Shown: piece by piece, positions 1 to 6,767 of the stretch
Position numbering within the stretch: the stretch's first letter is position 1
Layout of the letters: each line of letters begins with the position of its first letter
Assembly: GCA_045402695.1 (NCBI GenBank)
Contig: JAWPNA010000230.1
Span: forward strand, 1 to 8,803
Direction: 5' to 3'
Length of the DNA: 8,803 bases
Source of the DNA: JAWPNA01 sp045402695
GTDB taxonomy: Bacteria; Acidobacteriota; Polarisedimenticolia; JACPZX01; DASXTC01
Translations under genes and position numbers: made by a program
The notes under the pieces: model-generated
What the model was told of the DNA's origin: nothing
Database searches by the model: none
Seen by the model: only the letters and a program-made list of their open reading frames with translations

Positions 1-569
1 TCGAAACCTCTATTGGGAGCGTGCATCAGGGCGAAGATCAGCGAGGTGATCGTGATCGCGGCTGAGGGTCTCCGGCCGGAGACGAGGGTGAAGACGAGGC
101 CCCGGGACATGATCTCCTCGAAGGCGCTGAATCCGAGGAGCGTGATGAAGGCGGTCAGAAGACCGGGAACGATTCTCGTGTCGAGGCTCTCCCCCGTGAG
201 ACGCCCCCATCCGAACGCCGCGGCGGTGAGCGGCACCAGCGTGAAGCTGGTGAGACCGATGCCGAGGCCGATCGACGTGTCGCGCAGAGCGCGTGCCCCG
301 CGCAGGCCGGCGATCTCCCAGGAGACGCCGTCGCGGCTCATGGTGATCCTCGTGGCCAACAGCGCCGCGATCACCGCGACCGCCGCGAGGGGTAGCCACC
401 AAGGGGAATCGAACAGAGGCGCGCTGGAGAAGAGTCGAGCCCTCGTCTCGCGGGAGGCCAGTCTCCGCACCGCCAGCACGAGCGGGATCGAGAGCACGGA
501 CAGGAAGAAGATCGTCCAGACCCACAGCTCGAAAAAGCGAAGCGCGATCCGACCGTAGGCCCGGAGCAT
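1..569 (-). CDS. CPBP family intramembrane metalloprotease (partial, C-terminus off the window)
   Basis: Read leftwards from an ATG at 569, this gives 189 complete codons and then runs off the window edge, so the C-terminal part is missing. An in-frame TAG lies a few codons upstream, which supports this start. The protein is strongly hydrophobic, with membrane segments near residues 16-34, 58-73, 98-118 and 136-150. Residues 151-155 (EEIMSR, then Gly) match motif 1 of the CPBP (Abi/CAAX protease and bacteriocin-processing) family, which has a glutamate pair and an arginine. Residues 179-183 (FALMH) match the F-x-x-x-H motif 2. In this family the glutamates and histidines form the active site of a membrane-embedded protease. 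The remaining conserved H/N motif would lie outside the window. The gene is divergent from the acylase gene, 9 bp from its start, and has no evident Shine-Dalgarno sequence. Its substrate cannot be inferred. Family assignment is confident; the exact role is not. Confidence 0.85.
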   Translation of the reverse strand, partial: MLRAYGRIALRFFELWVWTIFFLSVLSIPLVLAVRRLASRETRARLFSSAPLFDSPWWLPLAAVAVIAALLATRITMSRDGVSWEIAGLRGARALRDTSIGLGIGLTSFTLVPLTAAAFGWGRLTGESLDTRIVPGLLTAFITLLGFSAFEEIMSRGLVFTLVSGRRPSAAITITSLIFALMHAPNRGF

Positions 570-578
570 GGTGCGAGG

Positions 579-3038
579 ATGCTATCACGGAACTCTGAAG
601 GGTCCGGCCGACCCGCGCGCCGCCCCCGAGGCGTCGCGGGCGTCGCGCGCGCTCTCGGCCTCCTGCTGGCCATGCTCCTCCTCGTCACGGCGATGGGCGC
701 CGCATGGGTGCGCAGCCGGCTGACCGCGAGCCTGCCGAATCTCGACGGGGAGGTGGTCGTGGGCGGACTGTCGGACAGCGTGCGCATCGAGCGGGACGCG
801 CTCGGCATCCCGTCGATCCACGCGTCGAACCGGCCTGACCTCGCGCGCGCCGCCGGCTTCCTGCACGCGCAGGACAGGTACTTCCAGATGGACTTGATGC
901 GTCGGAGAGCCGCGGGAGAGCTGGCCGAGCTGGTGGGCGCCGCGGTGATCTCCGCCGATCGCAAGACACGGCTGCATCGCTTCCGCGAGGAAGCCCGCCG
1001 CGTGGTGGGCAGGGCCTCGGCCCGCGAAAGGGCCTTGATGGTGTCGTACGCCGGCGGGGTCAACGCGGGGCTCGCGGCGCTGGGAGCGAGGCCTCCCGAG
1101 TATCTCCTCCTTCGGTCCGAGCCGGCGCCCTGGACTCCCGAGGACACGGTGCTGGTAATCTTCGCGATGTTCCTGGACCTGAACGACCCGGAGGGGGGCA
1201 ACGAATCGACGCTGGGGATCATGCGGGACCTGCTTCCCGGGCAAATGTTCGACTTTCTCGCTCCGCGCGGCACCGAGTGGGATACGCCGGTGATCGGTGG
1301 CCCGTTCGCGGCGCCGCCCATACCCGGACCCGAGGTGTTCGACGCGCGGCTGGAGACGACGGCCGCACGGATCGACTGTGAGCGGGAGCGTCGATTCAGG
1401 GAGTCCAGGTCTGCGGAGCGGGAGGGGAGCAACAACTGGGCGGTGGCGGGAGCGCTCACGTCCGGCGGTGGGGCGCTTCTGGCCAACGACATGCATTTGA
1501 GGCTCTCGGTGCCCAACACCTGGTACCGCGCGTCGTTCTCCTGGGCCGACGAGGACGGCCGAACGGCCCGCCACGTGATCGGCGTTACGCTGCCGGGAGC
1601 GCCGGCCATGGTGGCGGGCAGCAACACGCACGTGGCCTGGGGTTTCACCAACAGCTACGGGGACTGGAGCGACCTCGTGATCGTGGAGCCGGACCCACGC
1701 GACTCCGATCGGTATCTCACTCCCGAGGGCCCGCGGCGGCTCGAGCGATCCGTCGAGAAAATCCGCGTCAAGGGGGGGGCCGACGAGACGCTCGAGGTGG
1801 TCTCGACCATGTGGGGGCCGATCATCGGCCAGGATCACCGGGGCCGCCCGCGCGCCTGCCGCTGGGTCGCGCACGACGAGCGCGCGGTCAACCTCGGTCT
1901 GCTCGGATGGGAGACGGCGGGCACCGTCCAGGAAGCGCTTCAGGTTGCGAGCGTCAGCGGCGCTCCTCCTCAGAACTTCGTCGTGGCCGATTCGACCGGG
2001 CAGATCGGATGGACGATCTTCGGGGCCATCCCGCGCCGTGTGGGGTTCGACGGAAGGGTGCCGGAGTCCTGGGCCGACGGCACGCGACGGTGGGATGGGT
2101 GGCTCACACCCGAGGAGTATCCGCGGATCGTGAATCCACCAGAGGGAAGGATCTGGACCGCCAACGCGCGCGTCGTGGACGGAGAGATGCTTGCGAAGGT
2201 GGGAGACGGCGGTTACGAGCTGGGGGGGCGCGCGCGGCAGATCCGCGACGACCTGCTCGCGCTCGACAAGGCGCGACCAACCGACATGCTGGCGATACAG
2301 CTCGACGACCGCGCGCTCTTTCTGCAGCGATGGCGCGACCTGCTGCTCGAGACGCTGGCGCCCGCGGCGCTCGTGGCGGATCCACGCCGGGGCGAGGTCC
2401 GCAAGCACGTCGAGGACTGGGGCGGCCGCGCCGGTGTGGAGTCGGTCGGCTACCGGCTGGTGCGGGGGTACCGCGTGTCTGCCGCACAGAGGGTGTTCGA
2501 GGTTTTGACCGCCCGGTGCAGGAAGGCCGACCCGAGCTTCGACTATCTCGACCTCGCCCAGTTCGAAGGGCCGCTGTGGCGGCTGGTGACCGAGAGGCCC
2601 CCGCACATGCTCGATCCCAGATACAGGAGCTGGGACGAGCTGCTTCTCGCGGCGGTGGATGCCACGGTGGAGTACCTGCAGCGAGACGGGATCCCGCTGG
2701 GGAACCAGACGTGGGGCCGGCGCAACACCGCAAGCATCCAGCATCCGCTCAGCCTGGCCGTGCCTCTCCTCGGACGCTGGCTCGACATGCCCCCGCGCGA
2801 GCTTCCCGGCGACATGAACATGCCGCGGGTGCAGGGCGCGTCGTTCGGTGCTTCCGAGAGGATGGTGGTGTCGCCGGGGCGCGAGAAAGAGGGAATCTTC
2901 CACATGCCGTGCGGCCAGAGCGGCCACCCGCTGTCGCCGCACTACGGCGACGGCCACGAGGCATGGGCCGCCGGCGAGGCCACTCCGTTTCTGCCGGGGG
3001 CGGCGGTGCACACCCTGGCGTTGGTGCCCGCCCGCTGA
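579..3038 (+). CDS. Penicillin acylase family protein (S45 Ntn-hydrolase), AHL/cephalosporin-acylase-like active site
   Basis: An 819-residue precursor of the penicillin acylase family, which hydrolyses amide bonds of acylated substrates such as beta-lactams, N-acyl-homoserine lactones or lipopeptides. Residues 19-42 form a signal peptide or membrane anchor after an Arg-rich start, so it should act outside the cytoplasm. The alpha-chain core shows RD at 72-73, AQDR at 97-100 and RRRAAGELAEL at 108-118, all typical of the family. The precursor should cut itself between Gly283 and Ser284 (motif GSNNW), making Ser284 the N-terminal nucleophile of a 536-residue beta chain. Beta His23 lies in the ANDMHL stretch (precursor 306). 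Val/Ala at beta 69-70 fit the oxyanion position, and Asn529 (beta 246, motif TANAR) fits the catalytic Asn, followed by conserved arginines. GQSGHPLSPHY at 779-789 is the usual C-terminal motif. His23 is found in AHL and cephalosporin acylases, whereas penicillin G acylase has Gln. The start is uncertain: ATG 672 is an in-frame alternative, but it would cut into the signal segment. Confidence 0.93.
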   Translation: MLSRNSEGSGRPARRPRGVAGVARALGLLLAMLLLVTAMGAAWVRSRLTASLPNLDGEVVVGGLSDSVRIERDALGIPSIHASNRPDLARAAGFLHAQDRYFQMDLMRRRAAGELAELVGAAVISADRKTRLHRFREEARRVVGRASARERALMVSYAGGVNAGLAALGARPPEYLLLRSEPAPWTPEDTVLVIFAMFLDLNDPEGGNESTLGIMRDLLPGQMFDFLAPRGTEWDTPVIGGPFAAPPIPGPEVFDARLETTAARIDCERERRFRESRSAEREGSNNWAVAGALTSGGGALLANDMHLRLSVPNTWYRASFSWADEDGRTARHVIGVTLPGAPAMVAGSNTHVAWGFTNSYGDWSDLVIVEPDPRDSDRYLTPEGPRRLERSVEKIRVKGGADETLEVVSTMWGPIIGQDHRGRPRACRWVAHDERAVNLGLLGWETAGTVQEALQVASVSGAPPQNFVVADSTGQIGWTIFGAIPRRVGFDGRVPESWADGTRRWDGWLTPEEYPRIVNPPEGRIWTANARVVDGEMLAKVGDGGYELGGRARQIRDDLLALDKARPTDMLAIQLDDRALFLQRWRDLLLETLAPAALVADPRRGEVRKHVEDWGGRAGVESVGYRLVRGYRVSAAQRVFEVLTARCRKADPSFDYLDLAQFEGPLWRLVTERPPHMLDPRYRSWDELLLAAVDATVEYLQRDGIPLGNQTWGRRNTASIQHPLSLAVPLLGRWLDMPPRELPGDMNMPRVQGASFGASERMVVSPGREKEGIFHMPCGQSGHPLSPHYGDGHEAWAAGEATPFLPGAAVHTLALVPAR

Positions 3039-3493
3039 ATCGGCTTTGACGAGCGGGAACCCCGGGGTCAAGGCTGCGGATGGATCGCGCTCGCCCGGGC
3101 GATGGCCGACTCTGGCAGGTCGAGTCCCAGGTGCCTGGCGGTCGCCCTGTTCAAGAAGACCGCGACCGCCGGCCCACCAATCCCAAGCTCAGACTGCTTT
3201 TGGGTGACGGCAGGTGGTCGCGCACCGCAGGGCGCCGACGTGCCCGCCCATCGGTGTGCAGCGGGGACATCCACGCCGGGGACATGCCTGAGGAGCTCGA
3301 AGATTTCGGCGGCCGTCGAGCGGGAGATCTTCTCTGCCGTGATCACCGTGTTGGCGCCCGGCCTGGGGCAATCGGCCACGGAAGAGTGTCCCGTGCGTGG
3401 ACGGGATCAAGAGGTTGCGAATGGCCCTCCGGATCGAGCTCCGGCGGGATCTCACGGAGGAAACTCCAGGAAGACAAGCAAGCTGTATGTTTA
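3039..3493. other. Intergenic region without an intact gene
   Basis: About 455 bp between the acylase stop and the operator of the next operon. The short plus-strand frames here (near 3080-3508 and 3102-3494) have no hydrophobic, catalytic or family pattern and no ribosome binding site, so I do not call them. On the minus strand a broken frame carries relic-like similarity and is listed separately. A CCCGCT/AGCGGG pair (3031-3036 with 3052-3057) could fold over the acylase stop codon, but no T-run follows it. From 3380 to 3484 I see nothing recognisable. Confidence 0.6.
3068..3379 (-). pseudogene. Probable relic: TonB-plug-like segment fused to an ABC substrate-binding protein C-terminus
   Basis: A 103-codon frame with a GTG at 3379 and an in-frame TGA stop about ten codons upstream. 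Residues 10-38 (3266-3352) contain VITAEKI and LLRHVPGVDV, which match the TonB-dependent receptor plug pattern, where a VITxEeI stretch is followed about 15 residues later by LxxVPGVdV. Residues 68-98 (3086-3178) contain VFLNRATARHLGLDLPES, which matches the C-terminal end of periplasmic substrate-binding proteins of the COG2984 type (VINxxTAxALGLxiPxSLLxRAD). No single known protein has these two pieces 30 residues apart, and the joining stretch (39-67) looks like neither family. The simplest reading is that deletion fused the remains of two transport genes. It has no signal peptide and no ribosome binding site. The similarity is judged by eye over about 30 residues each, so either match could be chance. 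Confidence 0.4.
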
Positions 3494-3509
3494 GTCAAGC
3501 ATACTTGAC
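3494..3509. promoter_or_regulatory. Candidate operator palindrome overlapping the -35 box
   Basis: GTCAAG and CTTGAC form an inverted repeat separated by CATA (14 of 16 positions symmetrical). It covers five of the six bases of the -35 hexamer. A second, interleaved pair, GTATG (3485-3489) and CATAC (3500-3504), adds to the symmetry. A dimeric HTH repressor bound here would block RNA polymerase. The small Xre-type HTH protein encoded second in the operon is the obvious candidate, which is inference from position only. Confidence 0.6.
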
Positions 3510-3533
3510 ATCTCCGTGTTCCCGGCGTATTAT
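3505..3533 (+). promoter_or_regulatory. Sigma70-type promoter of the HTH/ABC exporter operon
   Basis: TTGACA at 3505-3510 is a perfect -35 hexamer. After exactly 17 bp, TATTAT at 3528-3533 matches five of six bases of the -10 consensus. Transcription should begin near 3540, giving a leader of about 30 nt to the ATG at 3570. The local A+T-richness stands out against the surrounding high-GC sequence. The overlapping palindrome suggests it is repressed unless induced. Confidence 0.8.
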
Positions 3534-3558
3534 CCCGTCGCGGCTGGCGGCCCTGACT

Positions 3559-3566
3559 GGAGGTGA
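3559..3566 (+). promoter_or_regulatory. Strong ribosome binding site
   Basis: GGAGGTGA pairs over eight bases with the 16S rRNA 3' end and sits 3 nt before the ATG at 3570. It is by far the best Shine-Dalgarno sequence in the window. It fixes the start of the first operon gene; the following genes rely on overlapping stop/start codons instead. Confidence 0.8.
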
Positions 3567-3569
3567 AAG

Positions 3570-3962
3570 ATGAAGAGCCCGAGATACAGCCGAGGAATCT
3601 GGTTCTTCGGCGCCGCGATTGTCTCGATCCTGTCCTACTTCACCGCGCGGGGGATCCTGGAGCATGGACCGGTGGAGACGTGGCTGCGCGTCACCGTGGC
3701 ACTGATGCCGGTGCCGCCGTTCATCGCCTTCCTGCTGCTGTTCATCGCCAACGTGCGCGCGTTGGACGAGATGCAGCGCCGGATCCATCTGGAGGCGCTG
3801 GCCGTCGCCTTTCCCCTGACGATGATCCTGCTGATGACGCTGGGGCTCCTGCAGCGCGCGATCGAGCTGCCGTTCGAGGACTGGAGCTACGCCCACGTCT
3901 GGATCTATCTTCCGATCTCCTACCTCCTCGGCCTGGCCATCGCGAAGAGGCGGTACGAGTGA
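3570..3962 (+). CDS. Four-helix membrane protein, partner of the downstream HTH regulator
   Basis: A 130-residue integral membrane protein with hydrophobic segments near residues 9-28, 41-61, 76-97 and 107-126 and a basic C-terminus (AKRRYE). Between the second and third helices lies the polar stretch VRALDEMQRRIHLEALAVAF (62-81), with an acidic-Gln-Arg-Arg core. I recall similar stretches in small membrane proteins found beside compact Xre-type regulators, but I do not know a characterised function. The start is fixed by the strong ribosome binding site at 3559-3566. The stop overlaps the GTG of the HTH gene by 4 bp, so the two are probably translated together. It could act as a membrane sensor or sequester the regulator, or be an accessory of the exporters; the sequence does not decide between these. 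Confidence 0.85.
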   Translation: MKSPRYSRGIWFFGAAIVSILSYFTARGILEHGPVETWLRVTVALMPVPPFIAFLLLFIANVRALDEMQRRIHLEALAVAFPLTMILLMTLGLLQRAIELPFEDWSYAHVWIYLPISYLLGLAIAKRRYE

Positions 3963-4180
3963 AGAGCCGGCTGAAGGTCCTGCGGGCCGAGCGGGACTGG
4001 TCGCAGGCCGAGCTGGCCGCCCGGCTCGACGTCTCCCGCCAGACGGTCAATGCCGTGGAGACGGGCAGGTACGAGCCGAGCCTCACGCTGGCGTTCAAGA
4101 TCGCGCGCCTGTTCGGCGCCACCATCGAGGAGATCTTCCATCCCGAAGGAATCGAGCCTCCCGGCAAGGTAAGACCATGA
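3959..4180 (+). CDS. Small Xre/Cro-type HTH transcriptional regulator
   Basis: A 73-residue DNA-binding protein that is almost entirely one HTH_3 (lambda Cro/C1) domain. SQAELAARLDVS (15-26) gives the first helix and turn, RQTVNAVETGR (27-37) the recognition helix, and the conserved YEPSLTLAFKIARLFGATIEEIF (38-60) completes the five-helix fold. This matches the compact SinR/YozG-like single-domain type, which binds palindromes as a dimer. It has no ligand-binding or oligomerisation domain. I chose the GTG at 3959 because it overlaps the previous stop (GTGA) and gives the exact domain start (M-K-S-R-L-K-V-L-R). The in-frame extension further upstream has no family similarity. Its own stop overlaps the ATG of the first ABC ATPase. 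It most likely binds the palindrome at 3494-3509 and represses its own operon, including the exporters; this is inferred from location. Confidence 0.92.
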   Translation: MKSRLKVLRAERDWSQAELAARLDVSRQTVNAVETGRYEPSLTLAFKIARLFGATIEEIFHPEGIEPPGKVRP

Positions 4181-5001
4181 GCGAGACGGCGACAACGAAT
4201 GCGGGGAACGCGGGTAATGTGGAGAACGGGGGCGGCGGATACGCGCTTGAAACCCGCGGGCTGACCAGGATGTTTGGCGACCTGGCCGCGGTGGACGGCG
4301 TTGACCTGGCGGTGCCCCGGGGGAGCCTGTACGGATTCCTCGGCCCCAACGGCGCGGGCAAGTCCACGACGATCAAGTGCCTCACTGGCCTGCTGCGCCC
4401 GACCGCGGGGTCGATCAGGATCCTGGAGATGGACCCGTCCGTGGATCCCGTCGCGGTCAAGAAAAAAGTCGGCGTGATGCCCGAAGATCTGGCGCTGTTC
4501 GACCGGCTCACCGGCGCCGAGACGCTCGCCTTCGTGGGGCAGGTGCATGGCCTGGACCGGGCCACGCTGCGCTCTCGCTCCGGGGAGCTCCTTTCAATGA
4601 TGAACCTGGAGGAGGCGGCCGACATGCTGGTAACCGACTACTCCCACGGCATGCGCAAGAAGCTCTCGCTCGCGGCGGCGCTGCTGCCCGGTCCGCGCCT
4701 GCTCTTTCTCGACGAGCCGTTCGAGGGGATCGATGCCGTGGCCTCCCGCCAGATCAAGGACCTGTTGCTCCAATTCGTGAAGAGGGGCGGGACAATCTTC
4801 TTGACGTCGCACATCCTCGAGATCGTGGAGAATCTCTCGGATCATGTCGGCGTGATCAACAAGGGTCGTCTGGTCGCGCAGGGGCCGCTGGCGGATCTTC
4901 GGGCGGGCAGCGGCATGGGCAAGACGCTGGAGCGAATCTTTCTCGAGCTGGTGGGCGCCGAGGAGAGCCGCATGTCAACCCTCACATGGCTCGCGGGATG
5001 A
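4177..5001 (+). CDS. ABC transporter ATP-binding protein (first exporter)
   Basis: A 274-residue cytoplasmic ATPase that should power the permease encoded next. The Walker A motif is GPNGAGKST at 56-64 and Walker B is LLFLDE at 175-180. The D-loop region is EGID (183-186) and the switch His is His212 (TSH). Two motifs differ from the textbook forms. The Q-loop position holds Glu103 (MPEDLALFDRLTG) in place of Gln, and the signature is YSHGM (155-159) rather than LSGGQ. Both variants recur together in a subgroup of ABC-2-type exporter ATPases, so I do not regard the protein as inactive. The first 20 residues are a Gly/Asn/Thr-rich tail with no fold pattern, and a later start cannot be excluded. 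The ATG overlaps the HTH stop (ATGA) and the stop overlaps the permease ATG. With one ATPase and one duplicated permease, it probably works as a homodimer. Substrate unknown. Confidence 0.93.
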   Translation: MSETATTNAGNAGNVENGGGGYALETRGLTRMFGDLAAVDGVDLAVPRGSLYGFLGPNGAGKSTTIKCLTGLLRPTAGSIRILEMDPSVDPVAVKKKVGVMPEDLALFDRLTGAETLAFVGQVHGLDRATLRSRSGELLSMMNLEEAADMLVTDYSHGMRKKLSLAAALLPGPRLLFLDEPFEGIDAVASRQIKDLLLQFVKRGGTIFLTSHILEIVENLSDHVGVINKGRLVAQGPLADLRAGSGMGKTLERIFLELVGAEESRMSTLTWLAG

Positions 5002-6713
5002 TCGCAACGCTGAGAGCCTTCGCCTGGCTGCGGTATCGGTTCCTCGTGAACGGCCTGCGGGGAGGCAAGCGTCGCGACTCCATGGAACGTCTCTCCCGCG
5101 TCGCGGCGATAGCCGTGCCGGTGCTGCTGCTGGTGTTCTTCCTCGTGGCCGCCGCGGGGCTGGGCGCGCTGGCCTTCACGGGCGGCAGGCTCATCGCTTC
5201 GGATCAGATCGAGCCTCGCGCCGTGCTGGCCGTTGTCCGCGGCCTGCTGCTAGTGGTGCTCGCCATCCTTCTGCTGGCCCCGCTTGGCGCCTCGCTGCAC
5301 GGCTCCCTTCCCGGGGTGACGCGTTTTCTCCTTCTTCCGATCGCCCCGCGGACGCTGCACACGATCGAAGTCGCGTCCGGAGCGGCCGATCCCTGGACCG
5401 CGTTCCTGCTGCCGGGGTTCGTGCTCCTGCCCGCGGGATTGGCGGCCGGCGGGAGAACGGGGGCCGCGATGTCCACCCTTGCAGCGGGCGCCGGCTTCCT
5501 CCTGGTGCTGATCTGCCTCGGCGCGCTGATCTCCTTTCTTCTCCAGTGGCTCCTGCGGGATCGCCGGCGCGCGGAGATCGTCACCCTGGTCTTCATGCTG
5601 GTGGTCTCACTGGGCGGTATGTCGGTGTCGTTCCTGGTCGATCCCGACATGCACACGCCGGCCAGCAAGAGCGGCGAGGCAGCGAGAATGCGCCTGAACG
5701 CGGTGGAATCGCTCCTCAAGAATCAGGAGGAGCTTTCCTGGAAACTCGCGGTCCCGTCCGAGCTGTACGCGCATTCCTTGAAGTGCGGGCTTCAGGGCCG
5801 CGTCGCTCAAGCCTGGTCGGGCGCGGCGGCCCTGGCGATCGAGGCAGTGCTGGTATTCCTGATCTCCGCGGCGGTCCACCGCAGGATTCTCGACGCGCCC
5901 GAGACGGGCCGGGCTCGCCGCAAGGCGGCACGCTCCTCGGCGAAAGAGATACGCCTTCCCGGTCTTTCCCCCGCCGCGGCCGCGGTGGCCTGGGTGCAGG
6001 TGCGCACCGCGCTGCGCACCGTGCGCGGCCGACTGGCGATCTTCCTCACCGCCCCCCCGGTGATTCTCATGCTCGGGATCCTCGGAAGGCGCATGCCCGG
6101 GGTGTCGACGTTCCTCATGGGCCAGGGGTACATGCTCATCTCGATCGGCGTGTTCATGGGGATGCTGTCGCTGCATTCGATCCTGCTGAACCAGTTCGCG
6201 ACGGACCGCGCCGGACTGACGCTTCAGTTCCTCTCGCCGATCCACGCGCGGGATCTGATCCTCGGGAAAGCGGCCGGCGGCGCCGTGCTGCTGGGCATCT
6301 GCCTCGGACTGTTCCTGATTGCGACGCTGGTGGTGGCTCCAGGGGGATCGGCGCTTCTCTGGGCCGCCGCGCTCATCGGTGGTCTTTCTTCCTACATCGT
6401 GATGGCCCCCGTGGCGGCGTTGCTGTCGGCCCTGTTCCCGAAGCCTTCCGATCTCGGCAAGATGGGCAACTCGGGCAACGCGCACGCCGCAGCGGCCGTG
6501 ATCGGGACGGTGCTGACCGCCATCGCCCTGATCCCGTCGTCGCTGGCCATCCTGGTCGGCTACCACCTTCTTGCCAGCCCGCTGCTCGCCCTCTGCCTGA
6601 TGCTCCTCTGGAGTCTCCTGGCATGCGTCCTCGCGCTGCCGCTTCTGGGCGCGGCAGCCCGGATGCTGGAGGCGCGGCGCGAGAACCTGGCGCAGGTGGC
6701 TCAGAGCAGATAG
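4998..6713 (+). CDS. Large ABC exporter permease with two similar halves
   Basis: A 571-residue polytopic membrane protein with about 12 hydrophobic segments, among them roughly 36-60, 76-98, 138-150, 161-184, 194-213, 274-293, 350-363, 378-397, 427-446, 452-480, 499-521 and 526-551. It resembles the large ABC-2-like permeases encoded with EcsA-type ATPases. The segments RFLLLPIAPRTLHTIEVASG (109-128) and LQFLSPIHARDLILGKAAGG (409-428) look alike. They lie at equivalent places about 300 residues apart, as expected if the chain is two fused six-helix units. A soluble stretch at about 214-270 separates the halves. The ATG at 4998 overlaps the ATPase stop (ATGA); an in-frame ATG at 4986 is an alternative. 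No Shine-Dalgarno sequence is evident, so it probably depends on coupling. The export substrate cannot be read from the sequence. Confidence 0.88.
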   Translation: MIATLRAFAWLRYRFLVNGLRGGKRRDSMERLSRVAAIAVPVLLLVFFLVAAAGLGALAFTGGRLIASDQIEPRAVLAVVRGLLLVVLAILLLAPLGASLHGSLPGVTRFLLLPIAPRTLHTIEVASGAADPWTAFLLPGFVLLPAGLAAGGRTGAAMSTLAAGAGFLLVLICLGALISFLLQWLLRDRRRAEIVTLVFMLVVSLGGMSVSFLVDPDMHTPASKSGEAARMRLNAVESLLKNQEELSWKLAVPSELYAHSLKCGLQGRVAQAWSGAAALAIEAVLVFLISAAVHRRILDAPETGRARRKAARSSAKEIRLPGLSPAAAAVAWVQVRTALRTVRGRLAIFLTAPPVILMLGILGRRMPGVSTFLMGQGYMLISIGVFMGMLSLHSILLNQFATDRAGLTLQFLSPIHARDLILGKAAGGAVLLGICLGLFLIATLVVAPGGSALLWAAALIGGLSSYIVMAPVAALLSALFPKPSDLGKMGNSGNAHAAAAVIGTVLTAIALIPSSLAILVGYHLLASPLLALCLMLLWSLLACVLALPLLGAAARMLEARRENLAQVAQSR

Positions 6714-6749
6714 CCCGCATCTTCTCGAACAAGACGCTCGCCGCGCTCG

Positions 6750-6758
6750 TAATATACT
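6750..6758 (+). promoter_or_regulatory. Possible internal -10 element for a near-leaderless transcript
   Basis: TAATATACT is an A+T island in the 54-bp gap between the two exporters. TATACT (6753-6758) matches five of six -10 bases and ends 9 nt before the ATG at 6768, so a transcript would have a leader of only two or three nucleotides. No good -35 hexamer is present, and no Shine-Dalgarno sequence precedes the ATG, which fits leaderless initiation. Weak evidence. Confidence 0.35.
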
Positions 6759-6767
6759 TCCCGAGTC

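Noticed and set aside
13..558. 181-codon plus-strand frame at the left edge
   Set aside because: It is the antisense of the CPBP gene, whose reverse strand gives clear membrane helices and EExxxR and FxxxH motifs.
371..1651. 426-codon minus-strand frame running across the CPBP start and the acylase 5' half
   Set aside because: The Ser/Arg/Pro-rich composition is typical of a shadow frame. It conflicts with two genes supported by motifs.
3031..3057. Possible terminator hairpin CCCGCT/AGCGGG at the acylase stop
   Set aside because: The six-pair stem has a 15-nt loop, overlaps the stop codon and is not followed by a T-run, so it does not meet the form of an intrinsic terminator.
585..3071. 828-codon open frame on the minus strand opposite the acylase gene
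   Set aside because: It mirrors the acylase gene, shows no family motif or hydrophobic pattern, and is His/Arg/Pro/Gly-rich as antisense frames of high-GC genes are. The plus-strand protein has a complete set of S45 motifs.
3080..3508. Two overlapping plus-strand frames in the gap (3080-3508 and 3102-3494)
   Set aside because: No Shine-Dalgarno sequence, no recognisable domain, and they run into the operator and promoter. The minus strand shows better, though broken, similarity.
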